A stretch of DNA of 64,000 nt from Sphingopyxis sp. MSC1_008 (GCF_023197165.1 NZ_JALPRD010000004.1:310001-374000); one strand, 5' to 3'. Positions 53,323 to 61,830 are shown, numbered from the stretch's first letter. Numbers and translations are program-made. Notes: a model not told the origin generated them from the letters alone.

Positions 53323-54080
53323 CCGCGCCGTTCGTTACCACCGCGCCGCTGGACGGCACCCCGCACGGCTTCTTCGGCCGCCGCGGTGGGGTGTCGACAG
53401 GGGAACTCGCTTCGCTCAACTGCGGGCTCGGTTCGGGTGATGATGCGGCGCTGATCGCCGAAAACCGCCGGCGCGTGGCCGATGCAGTGCTTCCGGGGGC
53501 GGCGCTGACCGGCCTCTATCAAGTCCACGGTAATCGCTGCGTCATCGTTGATAGCGAAACCGACATCGCCGCGCGGTCCGAGGCCGATGCGCTCGCGACA
53601 CGCACGCCGGGCCTATTGCTCGGCATCCTGACCGCCGACTGCGTCCCGGTGCTGTTCGCCGACCGCGAGGCCGGGGTGGTCGGCGCGGCGCATGCGGGCT
53701 GGAAGGGCGCGATCGCCGGGGTCACCGATGCGACGCTCGATACAATGGAAAGCCTCGGCGCCCGCCGCGCCCATATCGCCGTCGCGATCGGCCCGTGCAT
53801 CGCGCGCGCCTCCTATGAGGTCGACGAAGCTTTCGTGCAGCGCTTTGTCGCCGACGATCCCGTGAACGAACGCTTTTTCGCCGCGGGCAAGCCCGGCCAT
53901 GCAATGTTCGACATCGCCGCCTATGTCGCGGCGCGGCTCGCCGCGGCGGGCGTGACGCGAATTGCCATCGGCGGACAGGACACCTATGCCGAGGCGGACG
54001 ACTATTTCAGCTATCGCCGCGCGTGCCACAAGGGCGAGAACACATATGGCAGGCAATTGTCGGTGATCGGGCTGAAGTAG
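53319..54080 (+). CDS. pgeF: Peptidoglycan editing factor PgeF (laccase-domain YfiH)
   Basis: 253 residues of the Cu-oxidase_4/YfiH fold. Metal/active-site residues are His70 (YQVHG), Cys108 (TADCVPVLF) and His125 (GAAHAGWKG). E. coli PgeF removes misplaced L-serine from UDP-MurNAc precursors; relatives have multicopper-like or purine nucleosidase activity. ATG 53319 overlaps the GNAT stop by 4 bases. A long inverted repeat 18 bases after the stop probably ends the lgt operon. Confidence 0.9.
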   Translation: MTAPFVTTAPLDGTPHGFFGRRGGVSTGELASLNCGLGSGDDAALIAENRRRVADAVLPGAALTGLYQVHGNRCVIVDSETDIAARSEADALATRTPGLLLGILTADCVPVLFADREAGVVGAAHAGWKGAIAGVTDATLDTMESLGARRAHIAVAIGPCIARASYEVDEAFVQRFVADDPVNERFFAAGKPGHAMFDIAAYVAARLAAAGVTRIAIGGQDTYAEADDYFSYRRACHKGENTYGRQLSVIGLK

Positions 54081-54098
54081 CATTGTAGCAATTCCTCC

Positions 54099-54176
54099 CG
54101 TCATCCCGGCGAAGGCCGGGATCTCGCCGGTGCGATAATATGCGAGGTCGGGATCCCGGCCTTCGCCGGGATGACG
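54099..54176. repeat. Long inverted repeat, GAAGGC-core family
   Basis: Perfect 25-base arms (54099-54123 and 54152-54176) with the core CCCGGCGAAGGCCGGG and flanking GTCATC/GATGAC, around a 28-base centre. It follows pgeF and precedes the MHS transporter gene, and probably ends the lgt transcript. Confidence 0.88.
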
Positions 54177-54198
54177 AGAGAGGGAACAGGGGGACGGA

Positions 54199-55482
54199 AT
54201 GAAGGCGCTCGCGATACCGCGCAAACGGCTGGTTTCGATTGTCGGCGGATCGCTGGGCAACCTCGTCGAATGGTACGACTGGTTCGCTTATGCCGCCTTC
54301 GCCATCTATTTCGCCCCGGTCTTTTTCCCGCAGGCCGACCCGACCGCGCAGCTTCTGAACTCGGCGGCGATCTTTGCCGTCGGCTTTGTCATGCGGCCGA
54401 TCGGCGCGTGGGTGATGGGGCGCTTCGCCGACACGCGCGGGCGCAAGGCGGGGCTGTCACTGTCGGTCGCGCTGATGTTCAGCGGGTCGATGCTGATCGC
54501 GGTCGCGCCGACCTATGCGGTCGCCGGGCTGCTCGGCCCTGCCACCCTGCTGATCGCGCGCATGCTGCAGGGCCTGTCACTCGGCGGCGAATATGGCGCG
54601 AGCGCGACCTATTTGTCCGAAATGGCGCCCAAGGAAAATCGCGGCTTCTGGGCGAGCTTCCAATATATGACGCTCTGCGGCGGCCAGCTTTGCGCGATCT
54701 TCGTCGCGGTGGTGCTGCAATTCTTCCTGACCGAAGCCGAGCTCACCGCCTGGGGCTGGCGCATTCCCTTTGTCATCGGCGCACTGCTCGCGCTCGGCGT
54801 CTATCTGCTCCGCCGCAACCTTGCCGAAACGCCATCGTTCGAGAATCAGGCGGTTGACCGGCCGGTGTCGACCGCGAAGCTGCTGTGGAAAGAGCATCGC
54901 CGCGAAAGCATCCTTGTCGGCATGCTGTCGGCGGGCGGCGGGCTCGCGGCCTATACCTACACCAGCTATATGCAGAAATTCCTGTTCAATACGGTGGGCT
55001 TCGACAAGGCGACCGCGACCTATATCATCGCTGCGGCGCTCCTGTGGTTCACCGCGATGCAGCCGGTGTTCGGCGCGCTCGCCGACCGGTTCGGGCGCAA
55101 GCCGATGCTGCTGCTGTTCGGGATCGGCGGCGCGATCGTCGCGGTGCCGACCTTCATGACGCTGGAAACCGTCACCTCGCCCTATATCGCCACCTTGCTC
55201 ATCATGATCCCGCTGACGCTGCAAAGCGGATACAGCGCCAACAATGCGCTGGTGAAGGCCGAGCTGTTTCCCGCGCATATCCGCGGACTCGGCGTCGCGC
55301 TTCCCTATGCGATCGGCAATGCGATGTTCGCGGGCACGCTCGAGATCGTCGCGCTCGCGCTCAAGGACGCCGGGATCGAACGCGTCTTCTATTTCTACGT
55401 CGCCGTCGTCATCGCGATGGCGGGGGTCGCGACGCTGTTGCTTCCCGAAACGAAAGAGCGCAGCCTGATCACCGATGACTAG
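54199..55482 (+). CDS. MFS transporter, metabolite:H+ symporter (MHS) family
   Basis: 427 residues, 12 membrane segments. The N-terminus GGSLGNLVEWYDWFAYAAFAIYF is the diagnostic MHS signature, followed by FVMRPIGAWVMGRFADTRGRKAG (MFS motif A) and LSLGGEYGASATYLSEMAP. Characterised MHS members import alpha-ketoglutarate, proline/betaine, shikimate or citrate. The best guess is a di- or tricarboxylate, unproven. A GGGGGACGG site precedes ATG 54199. Confidence 0.88.
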   Translation: MKALAIPRKRLVSIVGGSLGNLVEWYDWFAYAAFAIYFAPVFFPQADPTAQLLNSAAIFAVGFVMRPIGAWVMGRFADTRGRKAGLSLSVALMFSGSMLIAVAPTYAVAGLLGPATLLIARMLQGLSLGGEYGASATYLSEMAPKENRGFWASFQYMTLCGGQLCAIFVAVVLQFFLTEAELTAWGWRIPFVIGALLALGVYLLRRNLAETPSFENQAVDRPVSTAKLLWKEHRRESILVGMLSAGGGLAAYTYTSYMQKFLFNTVGFDKATATYIIAAALLWFTAMQPVFGALADRFGRKPMLLLFGIGGAIVAVPTFMTLETVTSPYIATLLIMIPLTLQSGYSANNALVKAELFPAHIRGLGVALPYAIGNAMFAGTLEIVALALKDAGIERVFYFYVAVVIAMAGVATLLLPETKERSLITDD

Positions 55483-55567
55483 GGTCCGTGCCCGATAGCC
55501 GCGCAATATAGTTTCAAACGAAACCGGCGTGCTATAGAGGGCTCCAACACCTCAAGGAGCATCCCCC

Positions 55568-56860
55568 ATGGCCATGCGCGGCAAACCCAAGACGAACACC
55601 AGGAAAATCGGCGATCGCGACCTCAGCCCCGCCACGCTGATGATGGGACTCGGCTATGACCCCGTGCTCTCCGAAGGCTCGCTGAAGCCGCCGATCTTCC
55701 TGACCTCAACCTTCGCCTTCGAAAGCGCGGCGGCGGGCAAGCGCTTCTTCGAACATATCACCGGCAAGCGCGAAGGCCCCGCCGACGGCCTCGTCTATTC
55801 GCGCTTCAACGGTCCGAACCAGGAAATCCTCGAGGACCGCCTCGCGGTCTGGGATGGCGCCGACGACAGCCTCGTCTTTTCCAGCGGCATGTCGGCGATC
55901 GCGACCCTGCTCCTCACGCTCGTCGGCCAGAATGACGTGATCGTCCACTCGGGCCCGCTTTACGCCGCGACCGAGACGCTGATCGCGCGCATCCTGTCGC
56001 GCTTCGGCGTCAGCTTCCTCGACTTTCCCGCCGGCGCGACGCGCGAGGAAATCGACGACATTCTTGCACGCGCCAAGGCGCTCGCCGATGAGAAGGGCGG
56101 CAAGGTCGCGCTCGTCTATCTCGAAAGCCCGGCGAACCCGACCAACGCGCTCGTCGATGTCGAGGCGGTGCGCGGTGCGCGCGACGCCGCCTTCCCCGGC
56201 GAACAGCAGCCGCCGATCGCGATCGACAACACCTTCCTCGGCCCGCTGTGGCAAAAGCCGATCCGCCAGGGCGCCGAACTCGTCGTCTATAGCCTCACCA
56301 AATATGCCGGCGGCCATTCGGATCTTGTCGCGGGCGGGGTGTCGGGCGACCAGAAGCTGCTCAACATCATCCGCCCGATGCGCAACACGATCGGCACGAT
56401 CTGCGACCCCAATACCGCGTGGATGCTGCTGCGCAGCCTCGAAACGCTCGAACTGCGCATGAGCCGCGCGGGCGAGAATGCGTTGAAAGTCTGCACTTTC
56501 TTGCGCGATCATCCGAAGGTCGAGGGGCTTGGATATCTCGGCTTCATTCAGGATGCGCGTCAGAAGGATATTTTCGACCGCCATTGCACCGGCGCCGGAT
56601 CGACCTTCTCGCTGTTCATCAAGGGCGGCGAGGAAGAGAGCTTTCGTTTCCTCGATGCGCTGAAGATCGCGAAACTCGCGGTCAGCCTCGGCGGCACCGA
56701 AACGCTCGCGAGCCATCCTGCGGCGATGACGCATCTGTCGGTTCCCATCGAGCGCAAGAAGGCGCTCGGCATCACCGACAATCTGGTGCGCGTGTCGATC
56801 GGCATCGAGGATCCCGACGATCTGATCGCCGATTTCGCGCAGGCGCTCGACGCGGTTTGA
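55568..56860 (+). CDS. Cystathionine gamma-synthase family PLP enzyme
   Basis: 430 residues of the Cys/Met-metabolism PLP family. Motifs: YSRFNGPNQEILEDRLAVW (the YSR... start of the active site), FSSGMSAIATLLL, YLESPANPTNALVDVEAVR, DNTFLGPLWQ and the PLP Lys245 in YSLTKYAGGHSD, then SLGGTETLASHP. The family includes cystathionine gamma-synthase, beta/gamma-lyases and methionine gamma-lyase, which cannot be separated by eye. An N-terminal extension (about 25 residues, basic) is present. ATG 55568 follows CAAGGAG. Confidence 0.87.
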   Translation: MAMRGKPKTNTRKIGDRDLSPATLMMGLGYDPVLSEGSLKPPIFLTSTFAFESAAAGKRFFEHITGKREGPADGLVYSRFNGPNQEILEDRLAVWDGADDSLVFSSGMSAIATLLLTLVGQNDVIVHSGPLYAATETLIARILSRFGVSFLDFPAGATREEIDDILARAKALADEKGGKVALVYLESPANPTNALVDVEAVRGARDAAFPGEQQPPIAIDNTFLGPLWQKPIRQGAELVVYSLTKYAGGHSDLVAGGVSGDQKLLNIIRPMRNTIGTICDPNTAWMLLRSLETLELRMSRAGENALKVCTFLRDHPKVEGLGYLGFIQDARQKDIFDRHCTGAGSTFSLFIKGGEEESFRFLDALKIAKLAVSLGGTETLASHPAAMTHLSVPIERKKALGITDNLVRVSIGIEDPDDLIADFAQALDAV

Positions 56861-56868
56861 TCTTTTTT

Positions 56869-56890
56869 CCCCTCCCGCTTGCGGGAGGGG
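56869..56890. terminator. Perfect hairpin between convergent genes
   Basis: CCCCTCCCGC-TT-GCGGGAGGGG, 10-base arms, between the PLP enzyme gene and the convergent HAD gene. T's lie before rather than after the stem on the plus strand, so it is not a classical Rho-independent terminator in either direction, but its position fits transcript ends for both genes. Confidence 0.6.
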
Positions 56891-56892
56891 AG

Positions 56893-57612
56893 CTACTTTC
56901 TCGCGCGCCAGTCGACGACCTGCCAGCCCATTTGCGGCGCGAGCAATTTCAGCTTGCGCGACGGCGTCGTTGCGACCGCCTCGTCGGCGAAATGCAGCAT
57001 CGGATGGTCGGAGACATGGTCCGAATAGGCGCGGACGTGCGCCGCCTCGCGGATGATCTCGTTCGCGGCGAGCCAGTCCGAGATGCGCGCGAACTTCGCC
57101 TCGCCATAGCAATTGTCGCCCGCTAACCGCGCATGGATATGATCGGCGCCGTCGGGCTCGTCGAGCTGGGTCGCGAGCACATCGTCGATCCCGAGCCGCC
57201 GCGCGATCGCGTCGACATAAAGGTGGAACGACGCGGTCGCGAGGAGCAGCCGGTATCCCGCTTCGCGGTCGGCGGCGATCTGGTCGAGCGCGGCGGGGTG
57301 CAGCCCGCGCGCGATGACCTTGTCGGCATAGCTTTCGGCGAGCGGCGCGATTTCGGTGCGGCGAAAGCGCTTGCCGACGAGCAGCCTGAGGTTGATCGCC
57401 TTCAGCCGCGAGCGGTCGATCAGGCGAAGAGAATAGGCGGCGCCCGCGAGCCCGACCAGCGGCAGCAGCAGGAGCCGCCATTGCTGGCGCCGCTGCGCAA
57501 CATGCATGAGGAAGCCGCTGAAAGTCCCTGACCGCGTTATCGTCCGGTCCATATCGTACATCGCGACGCGATGCGCATAGTCGGGGATCGGCGTGGCCAG
57601 CGGGTCTTCCAT
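56893..57612 (-). CDS. HAD-IB family phosphatase
   Basis: 239 residues. The nucleophile motif is MYDMDRTIT (Asp20, Asp22, Thr24), HAD motif I; later blocks include LLLATASFHLYVDAIA (motif II) and SDHVSDHPML (motif IV acid pair). The helical cap between residues 30 and 120 and a hydrophobic stretch near 42-62 are typical of the SerB-like/HAD-IB group, which hydrolyses phosphoserine, phosphoethanolamine or lysophosphatidic acid. The substrate is unknown. It is divergent from the Mla-like operon. Confidence 0.85.
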   Translation of the reverse strand: MEDPLATPIPDYAHRVAMYDMDRTITRSGTFSGFLMHVAQRRQQWRLLLLPLVGLAGAAYSLRLIDRSRLKAINLRLLVGKRFRRTEIAPLAESYADKVIARGLHPAALDQIAADREAGYRLLLATASFHLYVDAIARRLGIDDVLATQLDEPDGADHIHARLAGDNCYGEAKFARISDWLAANEIIREAAHVRAYSDHVSDHPMLHFADEAVATTPSRKLKLLAPQMGWQVVDWRARK

Positions 57613-57700
57613 CCCTCACCCATAGTGTGGCCCGGCATGGCGGCCAAGGCCCGGCAAGCTAAACCATGGATTCACTTGCCGTCGTGGGGCAAATAGGACA

Positions 57701-58819
57701 ATGTTCCGCACGATGGTTGCCAGGGCGGATTTCGAACATAGCGACGGTGCCGATGGTGCCGAAGTTCGCTTCACTGGCCGTCTGACGCTCGCGCGTCTGG
57801 GTGACGTTCCGGCGCGGCTCGAAACACTCGGCCCGATCGCGACGCTCGACCTTTCGGCGCTCGAACGCATCGATACCGTCGGCGCCTGGATCGTGACGCG
57901 GACCGTCAATGAACATGGCGCGAAGGTCGTCGGCGCGAGCGAGGAAGCGCAGCGCCTGCTCGAGGCGCTCGCCAGCGACAAGAGCGAATATCGCGTCCAC
58001 CGCGACCGCCGCCCGGCGTGGGCGCGCATGCTCGAACAGGTCGGCACCGCCAGCGTCGCGATCTGGCACGAACTGCTGGGCATCGTCGGTTTCTTCGGTG
58101 CGATGATCGTCGCGCTGGGCACCCAGATTCGCGCGCGCCGCCGCCTCCGGTGGAATGCTGTCGTTACGCGCTTCCAGACCGTCGGCGTCGACGCCCTGCC
58201 GATCATCGGCCTGATGAGCTTCCTGATCGGGATCGTCATCGCGCAGCAGGGCGCGGTGCAGCTCGAACAATTCGGGCTGGAGGTGTTCACGATCAACCTC
58301 GTCGGCCGCGCCTCGATCCGCGAGCTCGGCCTGCTGATGACCGCGATCATGGTCGCGGGACGCTCGGGCTCGGCGTTCGCTGCGCAGATCGGCACGATGA
58401 AGTTGACCGAAGAGATCGACGCGATGCGCACGATCGGGGTCTCGCCGATGGAAGCGATCGTGCTGCCGCGCGTCGCCGCTTCGACGATCACAATGCCGCT
58501 GCTCGGTTTCTACGCCAGCCTGTGTGCGATCGCGGGCGGCGGCGCCTTTGTCTGGATCGGGCTCGACATCCCGCCGCTCACCTATATCCAGCGGCTGCGC
58601 GAAATCATTCCGATGACCGATTTTTACATCATGCTGATCAAGGCGCCCGTGTTCGGCATATTGATCGGCGTCACCGGCTGTTACGAAGGCATGCAGGTGC
58701 GCCAGAATGCCGAGGAGGTCGGGCAGCGCACGACATCGGCGGTGGTCGCCGCGATCTTCCTTGTCATCGTCCTCGACGCGATGTTCGCCGTCTTCTTCTC
58801 TTCGCTGGGATGGAATTGA
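57701..58819 (+). CDS. MlaE-type ABC permease fused to an N-terminal STAS domain
   Basis: 372 residues. Residues 1-105 form a STAS-like domain (ATLDLSALERIDTVGAWIVTR), the job done by the separate MlaB in E. coli. The rest is a MlaE permease with five or six membrane segments and the family blocks SFLIGIVIAQQGAVQL, RELGLLMTAIMVAGRSGSAF, IGTMKLTEEIDAMRTIG (coupling helix) and GCYEGMQVRQNAEEVG. It moves phospholipids or other hydrophobic molecules across the inner membrane. It overlaps the ATPase gene by one base (TGATG) and leads a four-gene operon. Confidence 0.93.
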   Translation: MFRTMVARADFEHSDGADGAEVRFTGRLTLARLGDVPARLETLGPIATLDLSALERIDTVGAWIVTRTVNEHGAKVVGASEEAQRLLEALASDKSEYRVHRDRRPAWARMLEQVGTASVAIWHELLGIVGFFGAMIVALGTQIRARRRLRWNAVVTRFQTVGVDALPIIGLMSFLIGIVIAQQGAVQLEQFGLEVFTINLVGRASIRELGLLMTAIMVAGRSGSAFAAQIGTMKLTEEIDAMRTIGVSPMEAIVLPRVAASTITMPLLGFYASLCAIAGGGAFVWIGLDIPPLTYIQRLREIIPMTDFYIMLIKAPVFGILIGVTGCYEGMQVRQNAEEVGQRTTSAVVAAIFLVIVLDAMFAVFFSSLGWN

Positions 58820-59673
58820 TGAGCGAAGAGGTCGAACAGGAGATCAAGGAAGAGCTGGCCGCGGCCGACGCGGTGCGGCCCGAAAAGTTCGAAACGGCGA
58901 TTTGCATCCGCGGGCTCAAGAACCAGTTCGGCGACGCCGTGGTCCATGAGGATCTCGACCTCGACGTCCGTTCGGGCGAGATATTGGGCGTCGTCGGCGG
59001 ATCGGGCACCGGAAAATCGGTGCTGATGCGCTCGATCATCGGACTGCAAACGCCGACCGCGGGCGAGATCGAAGTTTATGGCAAGACGCTCGACACGATC
59101 GCCGACGAAGAGGAATCGCGCGACCTGCGCCGGCGCTGGGGCGTGATGTTCCAGGGCGGCGCGCTCTTCTCGACACTGAGCGTTGCCGAGAATATCCAGG
59201 TTCCGCTGCGCGAATATTATCCGCGGCTCGATCAAAGACTGCTCGACGAGATCGCGGCGTACAAGGTCGCGATGGTCGGCCTGCCCCCCGATGCCGGCCC
59301 CAAATATCCCGCCGAACTGTCGGGCGGCATGGTCAAGCGTGCCGGCCTCGCGCGCGCGCTCGCGCTCGATCCCGCCTTGTTGTTCCTCGACGAACCGACC
59401 GCGGGGCTCGACCCGATCGGCGCGGCGAAGTTCGACGAGCTGATCCGCGAGCTTGCCGATACGATGGGCCTCACCGTCTTCCTCATCACCCACGACCTCG
59501 ACTCGCTTTATGCAACCTGCGACCGCGTCGCGGTGCTGGCCGAAAAGAAGGTGATCGCGGTCGGGACGATCCCGGAACTGCTTGCCACCGAGCATCCGTG
59601 GATACAGGATTATTTCAACGGGCCACGCGGCCGTGCAGCGGCAAGCGGGAACCAAACCGCGAAGCCGCGATAG
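58819..59673 (+). CDS. MlaF-type ABC transporter ATPase
   Basis: 284 residues. Walker A is GGSGTGKS (60-67), Q-loop around FQGGALFST, signature LSGGMVKRAGLARAL (168-182), Walker B LLFLDEPTAGLDP and the switch His in LITHDL. The signature LSGGMVKR is the Mla/Mce-specific form. It powers the permease encoded by the preceding gene. A 25-residue acidic N-terminal extension (MSEEVEQEIKEEL) is unusual for MlaF. ATG 58819 is set by the TGATG overlap. Confidence 0.95.
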   Translation: MSEEVEQEIKEELAAADAVRPEKFETAICIRGLKNQFGDAVVHEDLDLDVRSGEILGVVGGSGTGKSVLMRSIIGLQTPTAGEIEVYGKTLDTIADEEESRDLRRRWGVMFQGGALFSTLSVAENIQVPLREYYPRLDQRLLDEIAAYKVAMVGLPPDAGPKYPAELSGGMVKRAGLARALALDPALLFLDEPTAGLDPIGAAKFDELIRELADTMGLTVFLITHDLDSLYATCDRVAVLAEKKVIAVGTIPELLATEHPWIQDYFNGPRGRAAASGNQTAKPR

Positions 59674-59682
59674 GAACAGCTG

Positions 59683-60624
59683 ATGGAAACACGCTCAAAC
59701 AACGTCCTCGTCGGCGCTTTTGTCCTCCTCTTTACTGCGGCGCTCGCCTTTTTCGTCGTCTGGCTGGCGAACGACAGCGGCGGCGACAAGCGCGAATATG
59801 ACATTTTCTTCAAGCAATCGGTCGACGGGCTGAACAAGGGCGCGCAGGTGCAATTCTCGGGCGTCCCCGCGGGTCAGGTGCGCGAAATCGCGCTGTGGCC
59901 CGAGGATCCGCAGTTCGTCCGCGTCCGGATCGAAGTGAATGAGGGCGTCCCCGTACTGCAAGGCACGACCGCCGCGCTCGAGGGCGTCGGTTTCACCGGC
60001 GTGTCGCAAATCTCGCTCGACGGCGCGGTCAAGGGCGCGCCGCCGATCGCCGACAAGGGGCCCGCGGGCAAGCCCGTCATCCCGACGCGCGTCGGCGGCC
60101 TTGGCGAACTGCTCAATACCGCGCCGCAATTGCTCCAGCGCCTGTCGACGCTCAGCGAACGATTGGCCGAACTCGCCGACGATGAAAATCAGGCGAGTAT
60201 CCGGGGCATCCTCAAAAATGTCGAAGCGAGTACCGCGATCCTCGCGCGCAACGGCCCGGCGATCGAAAAGGCACTCGCCGACACGCGCATCGCGATCCAG
60301 CAGACCGGCGTGGCCGCCGAACAAATCGGCAGTCTCGCGGCATCGGCGCAAGGGACGATCGACCGCAATGTCGACCCGGCGATGGCGAACCTGCGCGATA
60401 CGCTGAAGTCCGCCAACGCGTCGATGGCGACGCTGGAAGGTGCAATCAGCGACGCGCGGCCCGGCCTCAAGACCTTCAGCGAAACGACGATTCCCGAAGC
60501 CAATGCGCTGATCCGCGACCTGCGCCGCACCTCCGCCTCGCTGTCCAGCTTGACCGACAAGCTCGACCAGCAGGGTGCCGGTGCGGTCCTCGGCGGCAGC
60601 AAGCTGCCCGACTATAAAGAATGA
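59683..60624 (+). CDS. MlaD/MCE-domain substrate-binding protein
   Basis: 313 residues. One N-terminal membrane helix (9-29, LVGAFVLLFTAALAFFVVWLA) anchors a single MCE domain (about 38-115, DIFFKQSVDGLNKGAQVQFSG to GVSQISLDG). The C-terminal half (140-300) is long and helical (LLQRLSTLSERLAELADDENQ; several Ala/Thr heptad-like repeats), so a hexameric needle or barrel extension as in YebT/PqiB-like proteins is possible. It belongs to the operon and follows mlaF by 9 bases. Confidence 0.92.
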   Translation: METRSNNVLVGAFVLLFTAALAFFVVWLANDSGGDKREYDIFFKQSVDGLNKGAQVQFSGVPAGQVREIALWPEDPQFVRVRIEVNEGVPVLQGTTAALEGVGFTGVSQISLDGAVKGAPPIADKGPAGKPVIPTRVGGLGELLNTAPQLLQRLSTLSERLAELADDENQASIRGILKNVEASTAILARNGPAIEKALADTRIAIQQTGVAAEQIGSLAASAQGTIDRNVDPAMANLRDTLKSANASMATLEGAISDARPGLKTFSETTIPEANALIRDLRRTSASLSSLTDKLDQQGAGAVLGGSKLPDYKE

Positions 60625-61247
60625 GGACTAGAGCCCCCATGCCCATTTCCCTCCATCGCCTCCGCGCCCCGCTGCTCGTCGTTGTTGCCGCCGTCTCGCT
60701 GTCGGGCTGCATCGGCCTTGGCGGCAAGACCCCGCCCTTCCTCCTCTCGCTCGACGCCGACGCGGCGCCGACTGCGGGCGGTGCGCGCACCGCGGCCGAA
60801 GCCGCGACGCTGACGATCCTGATCCCGACCGCGCCGCAAAAGCTGCGCACGACGCGCATCCCGGTGCAGCAGGATGGATCGAGCGTGACCTATGTGAAGG
60901 ACGCGCAATGGGTCGAGGCACCCTCGCGCCTGTTCCAGCGGCTGGTGTCCGAAACCGTGTCGGCGCGCACGTCGCGCGTCGTGCTCGACGAAGGGCAGTA
61001 TCTGACCGCGCCGGGCGAACAGCTCGCGGGGCAGTTGATGGAATTCGGCGTCGACGCCGCGACCAACGAGGTCGTCGTCGTCTATCAGGCGATGCTGGTG
61101 TCGGCGGGCGGCAAGACGGTAACGCAGCGCCGCTTCGAAGCGCGCGAGGCGATCGGCGGCAAGGTCGAATCCAAACCCGTCGGCGAGGCGTTGACCCGCG
61201 CCGCGAACAAGGTTGCGGTAGAGGTCACGGGGTGGATTGGGGGCTAA
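60621..61247 (+). CDS. ABC-type transport auxiliary lipoprotein (PqiC-like)
   Basis: 208 residues. The signal peptide ends in the lipobox SLSGC, so it is an outer- or inner-membrane lipoprotein. The mature part is the ABC-transport auxiliary domain (LTILIPTAPQKLRTTRIPVQ; WVEAPSRLFQRLVSETV; QRRFEAREAI; ALTRAANKVAVEVTGWI), as in PqiC, which docks on MCE tubes at the outer membrane. ATG 60621 overlaps the mlaD stop (ATGA); ATG 60639 is an alternative with a shorter leader. It completes the operon permease-ATPase-MCE-lipoprotein. Confidence 0.88.
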   Translation: MRTRAPMPISLHRLRAPLLVVVAAVSLSGCIGLGGKTPPFLLSLDADAAPTAGGARTAAEAATLTILIPTAPQKLRTTRIPVQQDGSSVTYVKDAQWVEAPSRLFQRLVSETVSARTSRVVLDEGQYLTAPGEQLAGQLMEFGVDAATNEVVVVYQAMLVSAGGKTVTQRRFEAREAIGGKVESKPVGEALTRAANKVAVEVTGWIGG

Positions 61248-61315
61248 AGCCCTTCCCCCTGACCATTGCCATTTCCTGCCGGCGCCCCTAAAGGCGGCCG
61301 CATCAGCCTGTATCT

Positions 61316-61377
61316 GCGCAGCCTCTTCCGGGTTTCCGGCTGCGCCCTTTCCTTTCGAGCCCGCTGACTTGAAAGGA
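61316..61377 (+). promoter_or_regulatory. Structured leader of the SMR transporter gene
   Basis: Two hairpins. The first pairs GCGCAGCC (61316-61323) with GGCTGCGC (61338-61345) around a 14-base loop. The second pairs TCCTTTCGAG (61350-61359) with CTTGAAAGGA (61368-61377), 10 pairs with one G-T wobble, and its 3' arm contains the Shine-Dalgarno AAAGGA that serves ATG 61385. Relatives of this transporter are often under guanidine riboswitches, but I do not see the conserved sequence of guanidine-I, -II or -III types here. Confidence 0.6.
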
Positions 61378-61384
61378 CCAAGCT

Positions 61385-61705
61385 ATGGCGTGGGTCATCC
61401 TCGCGATCGCCGTTGTCACCGAAATCATCTGGGCGCTCAGCCTGAAATGGGCTGCGACGCTCGGCACGTGGCAGGCGTCGGTCGTTCCCGTCTCGCTGAG
61501 CTTCCTCAACATGGCGCTGCTGGCGTTCGCGATGCGCGGCATCTCGGCCGGAACCGCCTATGCGATCTGGACGGGCCTCGGCGCGGTCGGCGTCATCATC
61601 GGCGGCATATTCTGGTTCGGCGAGAAGGTGAACGCGGTCCAGATCGGCTTCATGGCGCTGATCGTGATCGGCGTCGCCGGGACCAAGCTGTTTTCGACCG
61701 CCTGA
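61385..61705 (+). CDS. SMR-family transporter, SugE/Gdx-like
   Basis: 106 residues, four membrane helices. Glu13 in helix 1 (VVTEIIWALSLKWA) is the essential proton/substrate carboxylate. GTAYAIWTGLGAVG in helix 3 matches the SugE/Gdx branch (guanidinium exporters) rather than the EmrE/QacE multidrug branch. It forms antiparallel dimers in the inner membrane. It follows the Mla operon by 137 bases with its own structured leader. Confidence 0.9.
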   Translation: MAWVILAIAVVTEIIWALSLKWAATLGTWQASVVPVSLSFLNMALLAFAMRGISAGTAYAIWTGLGAVGVIIGGIFWFGEKVNAVQIGFMALIVIGVAGTKLFSTA

Positions 61706-61754
61706 CCGGCGGCCGAGAGGGCAGCTTTTGACCGGTTGCGGACATTCTCTATCA

Positions 61755-61830
61755 TCGTCACCCCGGACTTGATCCGGGGTCCACAGCTACCGTCGCGCTC
61801 ATGGATCCCGGATCAAGTCCGGGATGACGA
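61755..61830. repeat. Inverted repeat, GGACTTGATCCGGGG family
   Basis: Arms 61755-61782 and 61803-61830, 28 bases each with 26 of 28 complementary, core CCGGACTTGATCCGGGG, around a 20-base centre. It lies in the 162-base gap between the SMR gene and the convergent pepN end and probably ends both transcripts. Its core differs from that of the GAAGGC family. Confidence 0.85.

Noticed and set aside
55706..57619. A 637-codon minus-strand frame over the PLP enzyme and HAD genes
   Set aside because: The PLP enzyme has complete active-site motifs in the plus direction and the HAD gene is in a different minus frame.
61248..61384. Guanidine-II (mini-ykkC) riboswitch before the SMR gene
   Set aside because: I looked for paired hairpins with ACGR loops and found none. 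The visible hairpins have other loops, so only a generic structured leader is claimed.
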